Assembly (NCBI GenBank): GCA_943788755.1
Contig: CALSRM010000003.1
Coordinates: forward strand, 682,001 to 746,000
From: an uncultured Flavobacteriales bacterium
GTDB taxonomy: Bacteria > Bacteroidota > Bacteroidia > Flavobacteriales_D > Parvicellaceae
DNA length: 64,000 nucleotides
Direction: 5' to 3'
A program made the translations under genes and the position numbers. Positions 43,974-52,634 of the stretch are shown piece by piece. Within the stretch, counting starts at the first letter, position 1. Each line of letters opens with the position of its first letter. The notes under the pieces are model-generated. The model was not told the DNA's origin and did not search any database. It saw only the letters and a list, made by a program, of their open reading frames with translations.

Positions 43974-44374
43974 GGTATGGATATTAATACGATTAATAGA
44001 GAGATTGTAAACCAAACCGCAGTCTTTCTGAATTTCGCACTGTCTTTTGCTGCTTTTTTAGCTTTACTGTAGCCGATAGTAATCAGAATTATTGCTAGTA
44101 CCATTCCAAAAGTATGTTGGGTTAGGTAAAACCTAATTTGATCATTTTTCATAAACCCTTCAGTAAATTGAATTTTAGGGCTAATAAAGAATAAAACGAT
44201 TCCAATAATTCCCATGGTATGTGTTAAAGCAATGGTAATAATGTTTAGTAGTTTATCTTTTGCTCCAAATTTATCTCCAGATTTCCATTTTCTAATAGCA
44301 TTAACAATTGCAAAGATTATTATTAAGAGAAAAAGCCATCTCAGGCCAGAGTGTGTATGTTTTAATATTTCCAT
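43937..44374 (-). CDS. Four-helix membrane protein, cytochrome b-like
   Basis: 145 residues with four hydrophobic helices (LRWLFLLIIIFAIVNAI, ITIALTHTMGIIGIVLFF, LTQHTFGMVLAIILITIG, TAVWFTISLLIVLISIPWPF). Histidines at HTHSGLRW, ALTHTMG and LTQHTFG sit at positions that could ligate heme; related Bacteroidota genes are often labelled cytochrome B. Gene overlap with a cytochrome c lipoprotein supports an electron-transfer role. I cannot name the electron donor or acceptor. Confidence 0.7.
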   Translation of the reverse strand: MEILKHTHSGLRWLFLLIIIFAIVNAIRKWKSGDKFGAKDKLLNIITIALTHTMGIIGIVLFFISPKIQFTEGFMKNDQIRFYLTQHTFGMVLAIILITIGYSKAKKAAKDSAKFRKTAVWFTISLLIVLISIPWPFWGVGGELY

Positions 44375-44445
44375 TTTAACCGTTTATATAAAAAGTTTCT
44401 TTGCAAAGTTAAAAATAAGAGACCTTTAATTGTCATAACAATGCT

Positions 44446-44453
44446 TATTTTTG
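44446..44453 (+). promoter_or_regulatory. Candidate -7 element (TATTTTTG) for the amidohydrolase pair
   Basis: Fits TAnnTTTG, 19 bp before ATG 44473. On the opposite strand TAACTTTG (44404-44411) may serve the membrane protein gene at 44374. Confidence 0.45.
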
Positions 44454-44472
44454 TTTGCTTTAGATTTAATTT

Positions 44473-47400
44473 ATGAAAAACTACTTATTTTTATTACTTG
44501 TCTTCTTTTCAATCATCGGGGTTTCACAGGAAGACTTTCCAACAAATGGCGTGCGAGACAAGAACCATAATTCTCACGCATTTATAAATGCTACAATTCA
44601 TGTTGATGCAGAAACGATAATCAATGAGGGTTATTTGTTTATTAAGGAAGGAAGAATTACTTATGTTGGCCTAAAAACGAAACTTCCTGAAAATTGTGTA
44701 GTTCACGATGCTAAAGGGAAGCACATCTATCCATCTTTTATTGATCTCTATACTTCTTACGGAGCGGAAGAAGTGAAAAAGTCACCACGTAGTAATTACC
44801 CACAATATAATAGTTTAAAAAAGGGAGCGTATTCCTGGAACCAGGCAATAAAGCCAGAGGTTAATGGAATAGAGATTTTTACCGAAAATGATAAATCAGC
44901 TAAGGAGTATCGAAACATTGGGTTCGGAACCGTTCTTTCTCACCAACAAGATGGTGTTGCCCGAGGAACATCTGTCCTTACCAATTTAGCTAGTAACTCC
45001 CAGCACGAGAATATTGTTTTAGAAAAGGCAGCTGCACATTACTCATTTAAAAAAGGCAGCTCACGGCAAGCTTACCCAAGCTCTTTAATGGGTTGTATTG
45101 CTTTAATAAAACAAACATTTTTGGATGCTGAATGGTATCATAACTCAAGTGAAGATAAACAGAAAAATCTTTCGTTAGAAGCGTTTACTTCAACTCAGTC
45201 ATTACCTCAGATTTTTGATGTTCGCAATAAATATTCAGTTTTACGAGCGGATAAAATCGGTGATGAGTTTAGTGTTCAATACATTTTCAAAGGAGTAGGA
45301 GATGAATACCAAATGATTTCAGATATGAAAGCTACAAACGGGAAATTTATTGTTCCATTAAACTTTCCAAAAGCATACGATGTTGAGGATCCTTATGACG
45401 CAAGACACGTGTCTTTAGAAGAAATGAAACATTGGGAGTTGGCACCGTCGAATCCAAAATTTTTAGAGGAAAACCAAATCGTTTTTGCATTGACCACCGA
45501 TGGATTGAAAAAGAAGTCGGAATTCTTAACAAACCTGCGTAAAGCGGTAAAAAGGGGCCTTTCAAAAAAACAAGCCCTTAAATCATTGACACAAGTACCT
45601 GCGGAAATGATAGGTGCGTATGCAGAATTAGGGTCGCTAACTTTAGGTAAACAAGCAAACTTTCTTATTACATCCGGAGATGTTTTTGAACAAGGAGAAA
45701 GCATTCATCAAAATTGGATTAATGGGCAGAAGCATGAAGTTTCTGCAATGGATCTGGTTGATATTCGGGGGGTTTACAACTTAAATGTAAATCAGAATAT
45801 TAGAACGTTAAAAGTCACTGGTTCAAAAGAAAAACCTTCAGGAAAATTGACTTACGATATGATTGTAGACAGCATAAGTGTAAAAGGAGATTTGGTCTTA
45901 GATTCTTTAACGGGCAAGCCATATAAGGTAATTAAGAAGAAGTCCGTAAAGGTAACGACTACTTTAAATGACCATACGATAGCAATTTCCTATCAATTAA
46001 AAGGAGGCGTATATCGTTTATCAGGAAATGTAAATTTTGGTTCTGGAGTATGGGATGGGCGTGGTCAAATGCCGAATGGAGATTGGGTTAAATGGACTGC
46101 TATCCGAAGCGAAAAACATGAGAAGAAAAAGAAAGCGCTAGCTGTTGCTGATTCAATAACCCTAGGAAAGTTTAATTACCCTATGATGGCTTATGGTTGG
46201 GATTCATTACCAGTTCAAAAATCAATTTTAATTAAAAACGCAACAGTTTGGACTCTAGAAGAACAAGGAACCTTAGAGGCAGATTTGCTAATCCGAGGGG
46301 GTAAGATTGTTCATATTGGCAAAATAGCCGATATTGTAGATGGCAATTCTATAGTAATTGATGGTAAAGGGAAGCATGTTTCACCCGGAATTATTGATGA
46401 GCATTCCCACATTGCTATTGAGAGAGGTGTAAACGAAGGTTCAAATGCAGTTACCGCAGAAGTTCGGATAGGTGATGTAATTAAACCGAATGACATCAAT
46501 ATTTATCGTCAACTTTCTGGAGGTGTAACAGCTTCACAATTATTACATGGCTCAGCAAATCCAATTGGAGGACAAGCAGCACTAATAAAATTAAGGTGGG
46601 GGAATAGCCCAGAACAAATGAAGGTAATGAATGCTCCTGGATTTATAAAGTTTGCATTAGGAGAAAATGTGAAACAATCAAATTGGGGTTCATATAATAC
46701 TATTCGTTTCCCACAAACAAGAATGGGAGTTGAACAAGTGTTTTACGATGCTTTTATCAATGCCCAAGAGTATGAGAATAAGTGGTCTGTTTATAATGAA
46801 CTTCCAAAAAAGAAAAAACAAGAAGTAAGTGCTCCAAGAAGGGATTTACAAACAGAAGCTATTTTAGAAATTTTAAATGCACAACGCTTTGTAACGTGTC
46901 ATTCATATGTGCAATCAGAAATAAACATGCTAATGCATGTTGCCGATTCCATGAAGTTTAGATTGAATACGTTTACGCATATTCTGGAAGGCTATAAAGT
47001 GGCAGATAAAATGAAGGCTCATGGCGCAGGAGGCTCTACATTTAGTGATTGGTGGGCATATAAATTTGAGGTGAATGACGCTATACCACACAATGCTTCT
47101 TTATTAAATCAAATGGGAATTGTGACCGCTATAAACAGTGATGATGCTGAAATGGGGAGAAGGTTGAATCAGGAAGCCGCTAAGGGAATTAAGTATGGAG
47201 GGATGACGGAAGAAGAAGCACTTAAAATGGTGACTTTAAATCCAGCAATTTTATTACATGTTGATGAAAGAATGGGTAGTATAAAAGTGGGTAAGGACGC
47301 AGATTTAGTGATTTGGAGTGATAACCCACTTTCCATATATGCAAAAGCGGAACAAACAATTATTGATGGTATAATTTATTATGATTGGGAAAGAGATCTT

Positions 47401-47547
47401 AAAATGAGAAAAGAGATTCAGCAAGAACGTCTTCGAATTATTACAAAAATGATTGAAGAGAAGAATGGAGGAGCTGAAACACAAAAAGCATTTAAGAAGA
47501 AATCTCAAGTGCACGTTTGTGGAACTTTAAGTGATGATGGTAATTAA
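44473..47547 (+). CDS. Secreted amidohydrolase-superfamily protein with two amidohydrolase-like halves
   Basis: 1024 residues with a signal peptide (YLFLLLVFFSIIGVSQ). The first half has the amidohydrolase beta-strand start (AFINATIHVDAETIINEGYL) and end (LGSLTLGKQANFLI) but where the metal site belongs it reads YPSFIDLYTSYG, lacking the HxH. The second half is complete: GIIDEHSHIAIERG (HxH), RFVTCHSYVQSE (His), NTFTHILEGYKV (His) and INSDDAEMGRRLN (Asp), ending GSIKVGKDADLVIWSDNPLS. So only the second half looks catalytic, on a secreted cyclic amide or imide substrate that cannot be told. The next gene starts 12 bp after its stop and is a paralog. Confidence 0.85.
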   Translation: MKNYLFLLLVFFSIIGVSQEDFPTNGVRDKNHNSHAFINATIHVDAETIINEGYLFIKEGRITYVGLKTKLPENCVVHDAKGKHIYPSFIDLYTSYGAEEVKKSPRSNYPQYNSLKKGAYSWNQAIKPEVNGIEIFTENDKSAKEYRNIGFGTVLSHQQDGVARGTSVLTNLASNSQHENIVLEKAAAHYSFKKGSSRQAYPSSLMGCIALIKQTFLDAEWYHNSSEDKQKNLSLEAFTSTQSLPQIFDVRNKYSVLRADKIGDEFSVQYIFKGVGDEYQMISDMKATNGKFIVPLNFPKAYDVEDPYDARHVSLEEMKHWELAPSNPKFLEENQIVFALTTDGLKKKSEFLTNLRKAVKRGLSKKQALKSLTQVPAEMIGAYAELGSLTLGKQANFLITSGDVFEQGESIHQNWINGQKHEVSAMDLVDIRGVYNLNVNQNIRTLKVTGSKEKPSGKLTYDMIVDSISVKGDLVLDSLTGKPYKVIKKKSVKVTTTLNDHTIAISYQLKGGVYRLSGNVNFGSGVWDGRGQMPNGDWVKWTAIRSEKHEKKKKALAVADSITLGKFNYPMMAYGWDSLPVQKSILIKNATVWTLEEQGTLEADLLIRGGKIVHIGKIADIVDGNSIVIDGKGKHVSPGIIDEHSHIAIERGVNEGSNAVTAEVRIGDVIKPNDINIYRQLSGGVTASQLLHGSANPIGGQAALIKLRWGNSPEQMKVMNAPGFIKFALGENVKQSNWGSYNTIRFPQTRMGVEQVFYDAFINAQEYENKWSVYNELPKKKKQEVSAPRRDLQTEAILEILNAQRFVTCHSYVQSEINMLMHVADSMKFRLNTFTHILEGYKVADKMKAHGAGGSTFSDWWAYKFEVNDAIPHNASLLNQMGIVTAINSDDAEMGRRLNQEAAKGIKYGGMTEEEALKMVTLNPAILLHVDERMGSIKVGKDADLVIWSDNPLSIYAKAEQTIIDGIIYYDWERDLKMRKEIQQERLRIITKMIEEKNGGAETQKAFKKKSQVHVCGTLSDDGN

Positions 47548-47559
47548 AATTGGATAGAG

Positions 47560-48870
47560 ATGAAAAATGCACAATATATAATATTAATTCTTCTTGGGTT
47601 TTGCCTTTCAAATTTTCAAGGACAAGAAGCACCTGGAGCTAAGCAGGGAGGAACTGTTTTATTGTTAAACGGAACAGCCCATTTGGGAACAGGGGAGATG
47701 ATTAATCGCTCTGCTATTGTTTTGGAGAAAGGGAAAATTGTTAAAGTGATGAATGCACTTACGAACACAATTAATAATTCAGATTATGACACGGTAATTG
47801 ATATTAAAGATAAGCATGTATACCCTGGGTTTATAGCAGTAAACTCTACTCTTGGATTAATGGAAATAGGAGCGGTTAGAGCCACAGAGGATTTTAAAGA
47901 GATTGGAACCTATAACCCCAATGTTCGATCCATAATAGCCTATAATACGGATTCAAAAATAACACCAACTATAAGAACTAATGGGGTTCTAATCGCTCAG
48001 GTTACGCCCCGTGGAGGAGTGATTTCAGGGTCATCATCGGTAGTTAATTTTGATGCTTGGAACTGGGAAGATGCTCTTGTAAAAGAAGATATTGGTATTC
48101 ACCTAAATTGGCCAAGATTTATGAAATCGAGTGGATGGTGGTCAACGCCTGGGGACACAAAAAAATCAAAAAACTATGCGGAAAGAACAAAGGAGATAAG
48201 TACGTTTTTCGATGAAGCAGCAGCCTATAATAAAGCTTTGAACGAGGGAGAAAGAGATTTGAAGTTGGAAGCAATGGGAGCTTTGTTTACGGGTGAAAAA
48301 ACGCTTTATGTTAATGTTTCTTACGTGAAAGAGATTAATGATGTTATCAATTTTAAGCGAAAGTACAAATTGAAAAAAGTTGTTATTGTTGGAGGATATG
48401 ATTCTTGGATGGTTACTGATCGTTTGAAAGAAAACAATATTCCTGTAATTATTCAACATATCCATAGCTTACCAAATCAGCCAGAAGACGATATAGATTT
48501 ACCCTATAAATTGCCAAAATTACTACGTGATGCCGGTGTATCTTATTGTCTGCAGTACAATGCTGACATGGAACAAATGGGGACGAGAAATTTACCTTTC
48601 GTTGCCGGAACAACCATTGCATATGGGCTTACTTATGAAGAAGGAGTTGCATCAATAACGCTTAATGCTGCAAAAATATTGGGGGTTAACAAAGAGTTAG
48701 GGTCTATTGAAGAAGGGAAAAATGCAACATTATTTGTTTCCGATGGAGATGCATTAGATATGAGAACAAGTAACGTTTTTATTGCTTTTATAGATGGTAG
48801 AATGGTGAACTTAGATAATCATCAATCAAGAAATTATAACAAGTATAAGACGAAATACGGATTGGAGTAA
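47560..48870 (+). CDS. Secreted amidohydrolase-family protein lacking the usual metal ligands
   Basis: 436 residues with a signal peptide (YIILILLGFCLSNFQ, then GQ). Family features: VLLLNGTAHLGTGEMI, IDIKDKHVYPGFIAVN at the position of the canonical GFIDxHxH, and LGSIEEGKNATLFVSDGDAL at the end. The HxH is replaced by AVNST, and other His/Asp ligands are not evident, so it is probably not catalytic by itself. It follows the double-length paralog at a 12-bp distance; the two probably form a complex (inference). Confidence 0.82.
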   Translation: MKNAQYIILILLGFCLSNFQGQEAPGAKQGGTVLLLNGTAHLGTGEMINRSAIVLEKGKIVKVMNALTNTINNSDYDTVIDIKDKHVYPGFIAVNSTLGLMEIGAVRATEDFKEIGTYNPNVRSIIAYNTDSKITPTIRTNGVLIAQVTPRGGVISGSSSVVNFDAWNWEDALVKEDIGIHLNWPRFMKSSGWWSTPGDTKKSKNYAERTKEISTFFDEAAAYNKALNEGERDLKLEAMGALFTGEKTLYVNVSYVKEINDVINFKRKYKLKKVVIVGGYDSWMVTDRLKENNIPVIIQHIHSLPNQPEDDIDLPYKLPKLLRDAGVSYCLQYNADMEQMGTRNLPFVAGTTIAYGLTYEEGVASITLNAAKILGVNKELGSIEEGKNATLFVSDGDALDMRTSNVFIAFIDGRMVNLDNHQSRNYNKYKTKYGLE

Positions 48871-48886
48871 ATGAAGGTTATTTATG

Positions 48887-49303
48887 CTAAGGAGTGGTTA
48901 TTATTCTTTCTCCGTTTTTAAATAACACATCTTTTTCCAAAGCTCCATCTTCGCGGTAAAAAAACCAAAGATCGTCTTTTTTACCACCTATATATAGGCC
49001 CATGTATTGCACATTTCCATTAGGATAGTAAGCCGCGGTTTTTCCATTTAATAAGCCTGCCTTGTATTTGCTTTCACTGTATAGGTTACCATTAGCGTGA
49101 TATGCTGTCCAGGTTCCAGTTCTCTTTCCGTTTTTGAGTAATCCTTTCGTTTTTAAAACTCCATTGGGATGATATTCAATAAACTCGCCATCGGTAATAC
49201 TTTTTTTTTGATCAACCGCGATGTTCTTTTCAACAGGAATGTTTACCTCTTCCCGAGAACAGCTAACCACTATTAATAGGAATAGAATAGAAAGTGTTTT
49301 CAT
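48887..49303 (-). CDS. MORN-repeat lipoprotein (YwqK-like)
   Basis: 138 residues: lipoprotein signal (LFLLIVVSCSREEV, Cys near residue 15) and about four MORN-type repeats (GEFIEYHPNGVLKTKG, GTWTAYHANGNLYSES, GKTAAYYPNGNVQYMG, DLWFFYREDGALEKDV). Proteins of this type are often called YwqK-family antitoxins by automatic pipelines, but here the lipobox places it in the envelope, so that name is doubtful. Function unknown. Convergent with the amidohydrolase gene. Confidence 0.82.
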   Translation of the reverse strand: MKTLSILFLLIVVSCSREEVNIPVEKNIAVDQKKSITDGEFIEYHPNGVLKTKGLLKNGKRTGTWTAYHANGNLYSESKYKAGLLNGKTAAYYPNGNVQYMGLYIGGKKDDLWFFYREDGALEKDVLFKNGERIITTP

Positions 49304-49410
49304 AAAAAAAATTGATAAGGATTACAAAAGTAAAAAAGAGAAAGAGGTTTCCCTAAAAGTTCGCTATTTAATTAATTGACTAATTAGAGAATTGTACTGT
49401 TCAAACTATG

Positions 49411-49418
49411 TACTTTTG
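49411..49418 (+). promoter_or_regulatory. Candidate -7 element (TACTTTTG) for hemW
   Basis: Fits TAnnTTTG and ends 7 bp before the ATG 49426, which would place the transcription start at or next to the start codon. Confidence 0.45.
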
Positions 49419-49425
49419 AAAATCA

Positions 49426-50541
49426 ATGGGCATCTATATCCACATACCTTTTTGCAAACAGAAATGTCACTATTGTGATTTTCATTTTAGCACTTCTTTA
49501 AAAAATAAACAAGACTTAATAACCTGCTTACTGAAGGAAATAGAAATTCAAAAAAACTATTTGAACGAAGAAATAGTCGAAACAATTTATTTTGGAGGTG
49601 GAACACCAAGTTTTTTAGATGCTGAGGAGATTAGAAGAATTTTGGATAAAGTATATGCTGAATTTTCTATTATTTCTAACCCTGAAATAACATTAGAAGG
49701 AAACCCTGATGATTTCACTTTTCAAAAACTAGAAGATTTAAAACAAGCAGGAATAAACAGACTAAGTATCGGAATACAATCCTTTAACGATGTTGATTTA
49801 ATTTGGATGAATCGTGCACATAATTCAAGTCAAGCCACTAAATGTGTTCAAGATGCACAAAGTTTAGGCTTTGATAACATTACAATTGATCTTATTTATG
49901 GCTTACCGGAAATGACAATTGAAGCGTGGAAAATTAATTTGCAAAAAGCATTAGATCTTGATGTTCAACATATTTCGGCATATAACTTAACTGTAGAAAC
50001 CGGAACTGCTTTGCATCATCTTGTAAAAACCGGTAAATCTAAACCGCTCAGCGATGAAGCAGGGGCGGAGCAATTTGAATTGCTAATCAATACTTTGGAA
50101 AATAATAATTTCAAGCACTATGAGATTTCTTCTTTTGGTAAAGAAGGATATTTTTCAAAACACAATTCATCTTATTGGAAAAGAAAATTCTATTTAGGGA
50201 TTGGGCCTTCTGCTCATTCATTTAATGGTAATACGCGCCAATGGAATGTTGCGAGCAACGCCAAGTATATTAAAGCAATAAATGAAGGAGAAGTTCCTTT
50301 TGAATTAGAAAAACTTTCTAAAAATGATAGGTATAATGAGTATATGCTTTTAGGGTTAAGAACAATATGGGGCTGCGAATTTGAATATATCAAAAGTGAG
50401 TTTGGGGAAGCGTGGTTGCTTAGCCTTAAGAAGCAACTAGTTAATTACTCAGATCAAATGAAAATAGATGAAGAATCTTTTTCCCTTAATCAAAAAGGCA
50501 AGGCGTTTGCGGATCGTATTGCTAGTGAATTGTTTGTTTAG
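49426..50541 (+). CDS. hemW: Radical SAM heme chaperone HemW (oxygen-independent coproporphyrinogen oxidase-like)
   Basis: 371 residues, normal for HemW. GIYIHIPFCKQKCHYCDF (CxxxCxxC Fe-S motif; no fourth Cys as in HemN), YFGGGTPSFLD, GNPDDFTFQKLEDL, INRLSIGIQSFNDVDL, ITIDLIYGLPEMT and the C-terminal SLNQKGKAFADRIASEL. HemW proteins bind heme and deliver it to respiratory proteins; they lack coproporphyrinogen oxidase activity. Cytoplasmic. A short overlapping frame in the next phase follows (50507-50674). Confidence 0.93.
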   Translation: MGIYIHIPFCKQKCHYCDFHFSTSLKNKQDLITCLLKEIEIQKNYLNEEIVETIYFGGGTPSFLDAEEIRRILDKVYAEFSIISNPEITLEGNPDDFTFQKLEDLKQAGINRLSIGIQSFNDVDLIWMNRAHNSSQATKCVQDAQSLGFDNITIDLIYGLPEMTIEAWKINLQKALDLDVQHISAYNLTVETGTALHHLVKTGKSKPLSDEAGAEQFELLINTLENNNFKHYEISSFGKEGYFSKHNSSYWKRKFYLGIGPSAHSFNGNTRQWNVASNAKYIKAINEGEVPFELEKLSKNDRYNEYMLLGLRTIWGCEFEYIKSEFGEAWLLSLKKQLVNYSDQMKIDEESFSLNQKGKAFADRIASELFV

Positions 50542-50674
50542 TTGCTCTAAAGATAGGTTAACAAAAGTTGGATATTTAGCAGAATACCTAAACTCTATTT
50601 CAAAAGAATTACAGTTTAAACAACGGCATGAAATTTGGTGTGATGTAGCTGAAATAAACGCTAAATCAGGCTAA
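50507..50674 (+). CDS. Possible small lipoprotein overlapping the hemW 3' end
   Basis: About 55 residues from TTG 50507: RIVLLVNCLFSCSKDR looks like a lipoprotein signal with Cys near residue 14, then TKVGYLAEYLNSISKELQFK and HEIWCDVAEINAKSG. The first third overlaps hemW in another frame. The stop overlaps the ATG of the next gene (TAATG), which supports translation. No family recognised; a chance frame remains possible. Confidence 0.35.
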   Translation: MRIVLLVNCLFSCSKDRLTKVGYLAEYLNSISKELQFKQRHEIWCDVAEINAKSG

Positions 50675-51012
50675 TGAAATCAATCTTTATATGTTTTGCA
50701 ATTCTTTTTTTTTCGGCCTTTACGAGTTGTGAAAAAGATTCATACAAAAGAATTAAATACCGTGTTGTTTCAAAATCGAATGCTGAAATAGCTTTTAGAG
50801 TTAATGGGAATTACTTCTACGAAACACATGTAACAGGTGATTGGAATAAAAGCTTTCGCGTTAAAAAAGGAAGTAATTATTATCTTTCAGCCATCAAAAC
50901 AGGGCCGCTTCTTGACCTTTCTATCTTAATGTATGTTGAGGGAGAATTGCATGCTATGGAAGCGACTGAAGATATGGGCGGTTTTATTGAACTCAAAGGA
51001 ACTGTTCCCTAG
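50674..51012 (+). CDS. Small lipoprotein of unknown function
   Basis: 112 residues with a lipoprotein signal (FSAFTSCEKDSYKR, Cys near residue 19) and a single beta-sandwich-like domain: IKYRVVSKSNAEIAFRVNG, THVTGDWNKSFRVKKGSNYY and LSILMYVEGELHAMEA. Similar in layout to small Bacteroidota lipoproteins with an Ig/MmpS-like fold, but I do not recognise a family. The ATG overlaps the stop of the small frame before it. Confidence 0.7.
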   Translation: MKSIFICFAILFFSAFTSCEKDSYKRIKYRVVSKSNAEIAFRVNGNYFYETHVTGDWNKSFRVKKGSNYYLSAIKTGPLLDLSILMYVEGELHAMEATEDMGGFIELKGTVP

Positions 51013-51221
51013 AAACAGTTTATCTCCAATAAAAATGCAGGGAGTATCCTAAATTTTACAAGGAATATCTATGTTTCTTGAAAATCTAACGACACTAGTT
51101 ATTAATAATTCGATCAGTAATTTTAATTTCTCACAATGATTGATTTATATGGAGATGCACAATTACATACAATTCCATAATTAATAGTACTTTTATAGTG
51201 TTTCCAACGAATTAGTACATA

Positions 51222-51995
51222 ATGATGATAGCTTCTATTGAACATAAAAACCAGACCTATAAAGTGGACCTATCAAAGCCGATAGATATTTCTGTTCCGC
51301 TTCGCGGAGATAAGAAAGGTGTAAATGCCTGGTATGTAGAACCAATGAAAATAGAGCCTGTTCGTACGGAGCAATTTTTAGGCAGTGTTGCGGAAGGGGG
51401 AGATGTTAATTTTCGAAATATTTTTTTTAACCCCCATGGAAATGGGACCCATACAGAATGTGTTGGGCATATTTCTAAAGAGGTATATTCCATAAATGAC
51501 ACGTTAAAAACATTTTTCTTTTTTGGTCAAGTAATTTCGGTGGAACCAGAAGTATATGAAGGAGAAGAATCAGAGTGGCAAAAGAAAGGAGATCGAGTTA
51601 TAACCAAAGAGCAAATCCAAAACGCAATTAAAGGTAACCCTGAAGCAATTGTTATTAGATCGCTACCTAATCCCTTGGAAAAAATAGGGCGTCAATATTC
51701 TAATACAAATTGGCCTTATTTAGCTGAAGAAGCTGCTCAATATATTTCGGAGATGGGAATCAAACATTTGTTAATTGATTTGCCTTCGGTCGATAGAGAA
51801 ATTGATGGTGGAAGAATGATATCGCATAGAGCTTTTTGGAATTACCCAGCTAACACTAGATATGATTCAACGATTACTGAATTGATTTTTGTTCCGGAAG
51901 GCGTAGTTGATGGAACGTTTTTTATTAATATTCAGATAGCAAGTTTCGAAAATGACGCATCTCCTAGCAAACCACTTCTTTTTGAGATTATTTAA
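51222..51995 (+). CDS. Cyclase family protein (kynurenine formamidase-like metal hydrolase)
   Basis: 257 residues. The cyclase family metal motif appears as NPHGNGTHTECVGH, with DISVPLR near the N-terminus and LLIDLPSVDREIDGGRMISH toward the end. The family hydrolyses formylkynurenine or related amides/esters with a divalent metal. The usual Asp of HxGTHxD is a Glu here. No signal peptide. An Lrp/AsnC regulator gene follows 82 bp downstream in the same direction and may regulate it (inference). Confidence 0.87.
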   Translation: MMIASIEHKNQTYKVDLSKPIDISVPLRGDKKGVNAWYVEPMKIEPVRTEQFLGSVAEGGDVNFRNIFFNPHGNGTHTECVGHISKEVYSINDTLKTFFFFGQVISVEPEVYEGEESEWQKKGDRVITKEQIQNAIKGNPEAIVIRSLPNPLEKIGRQYSNTNWPYLAEEAAQYISEMGIKHLLIDLPSVDREIDGGRMISHRAFWNYPANTRYDSTITELIFVPEGVVDGTFFINIQIASFENDASPSKPLLFEII

Positions 51996-52077
51996 AATAT
52001 AATTCTGCTAATTAAATAATTTCAGTACATTAGTTTAGGATTGGACAGTTGTCTAATTCGATACAAAAACTTGTTGT

Positions 52078-52545
52078 ATGAAAATAGACGCGATCGACCT
52101 AAAAATACTAAAAGAACTCCAGGAGAATAGTAAAATTACGAATGTTGAGTTAAGCAAAAAGATTGGGTTGTCTCCTGCTCCTACACTAGGAAGAGTGCAA
52201 AAGCTGGAAAAAGGGGACTATATTCAGAGCTATCATGCAACAGTAAATGCCTCATTGTTAGGTTTAGGTTTTACAGCGCTAATTCAAGTTTCGTTAACAA
52301 GACAAGTGAAGAATGCTATTTCTAATTTTATTAATCAAATTAACAAAATAGATGAAATAGTTGAGTGCTATCAATTGACAGGGGATTTCGATTATCAGCT
52401 TAAAATTATCGTAAAGGACATACCGGCATTCGATTATTTAATTTCAGAAAAATTAAGTTTAATTGAAGAAATAGGTCAGATGCAAACACTAGTCGTATTG
52501 AGTCAAAAAAAGAAGTCCTTCATACTTCCTTCAGACTATAAGTAA
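52078..52545 (+). CDS. Lrp/AsnC family transcriptional regulator
   Basis: 155 residues. N-terminal winged HTH: IDAIDLKILKELQENSKI and ELSKKIGLSPAPTLGRVQKL; C-terminal RAM (ligand-binding) domain with GFTALIQVSL, VECYQLTGDFDYQLKII and IGQMQTLVVLSQKK. Lrp-type proteins form octamers and sense amino acids. The ligand cannot be told. It lies between the cyclase gene and uvrC. Confidence 0.92.
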   Translation: MKIDAIDLKILKELQENSKITNVELSKKIGLSPAPTLGRVQKLEKGDYIQSYHATVNASLLGLGFTALIQVSLTRQVKNAISNFINQINKIDEIVECYQLTGDFDYQLKIIVKDIPAFDYLISEKLSLIEEIGQMQTLVVLSQKKKSFILPSDYK

Positions 52546-52634
52546 CCATTTCCTGAATGAATTACTAGAACTCTCCTATAGCGGTTTCTAAAATGACAAC
52601 GAAAAAACAAGTTGAAATTGGTTAAATTTGTCAT

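Noticed and set aside
48887-49303. MORN gene as an antitoxin of a toxin-antitoxin pair
   Set aside because: It has a lipobox and no toxin gene beside it; the antitoxin name comes from automatic family labels only.
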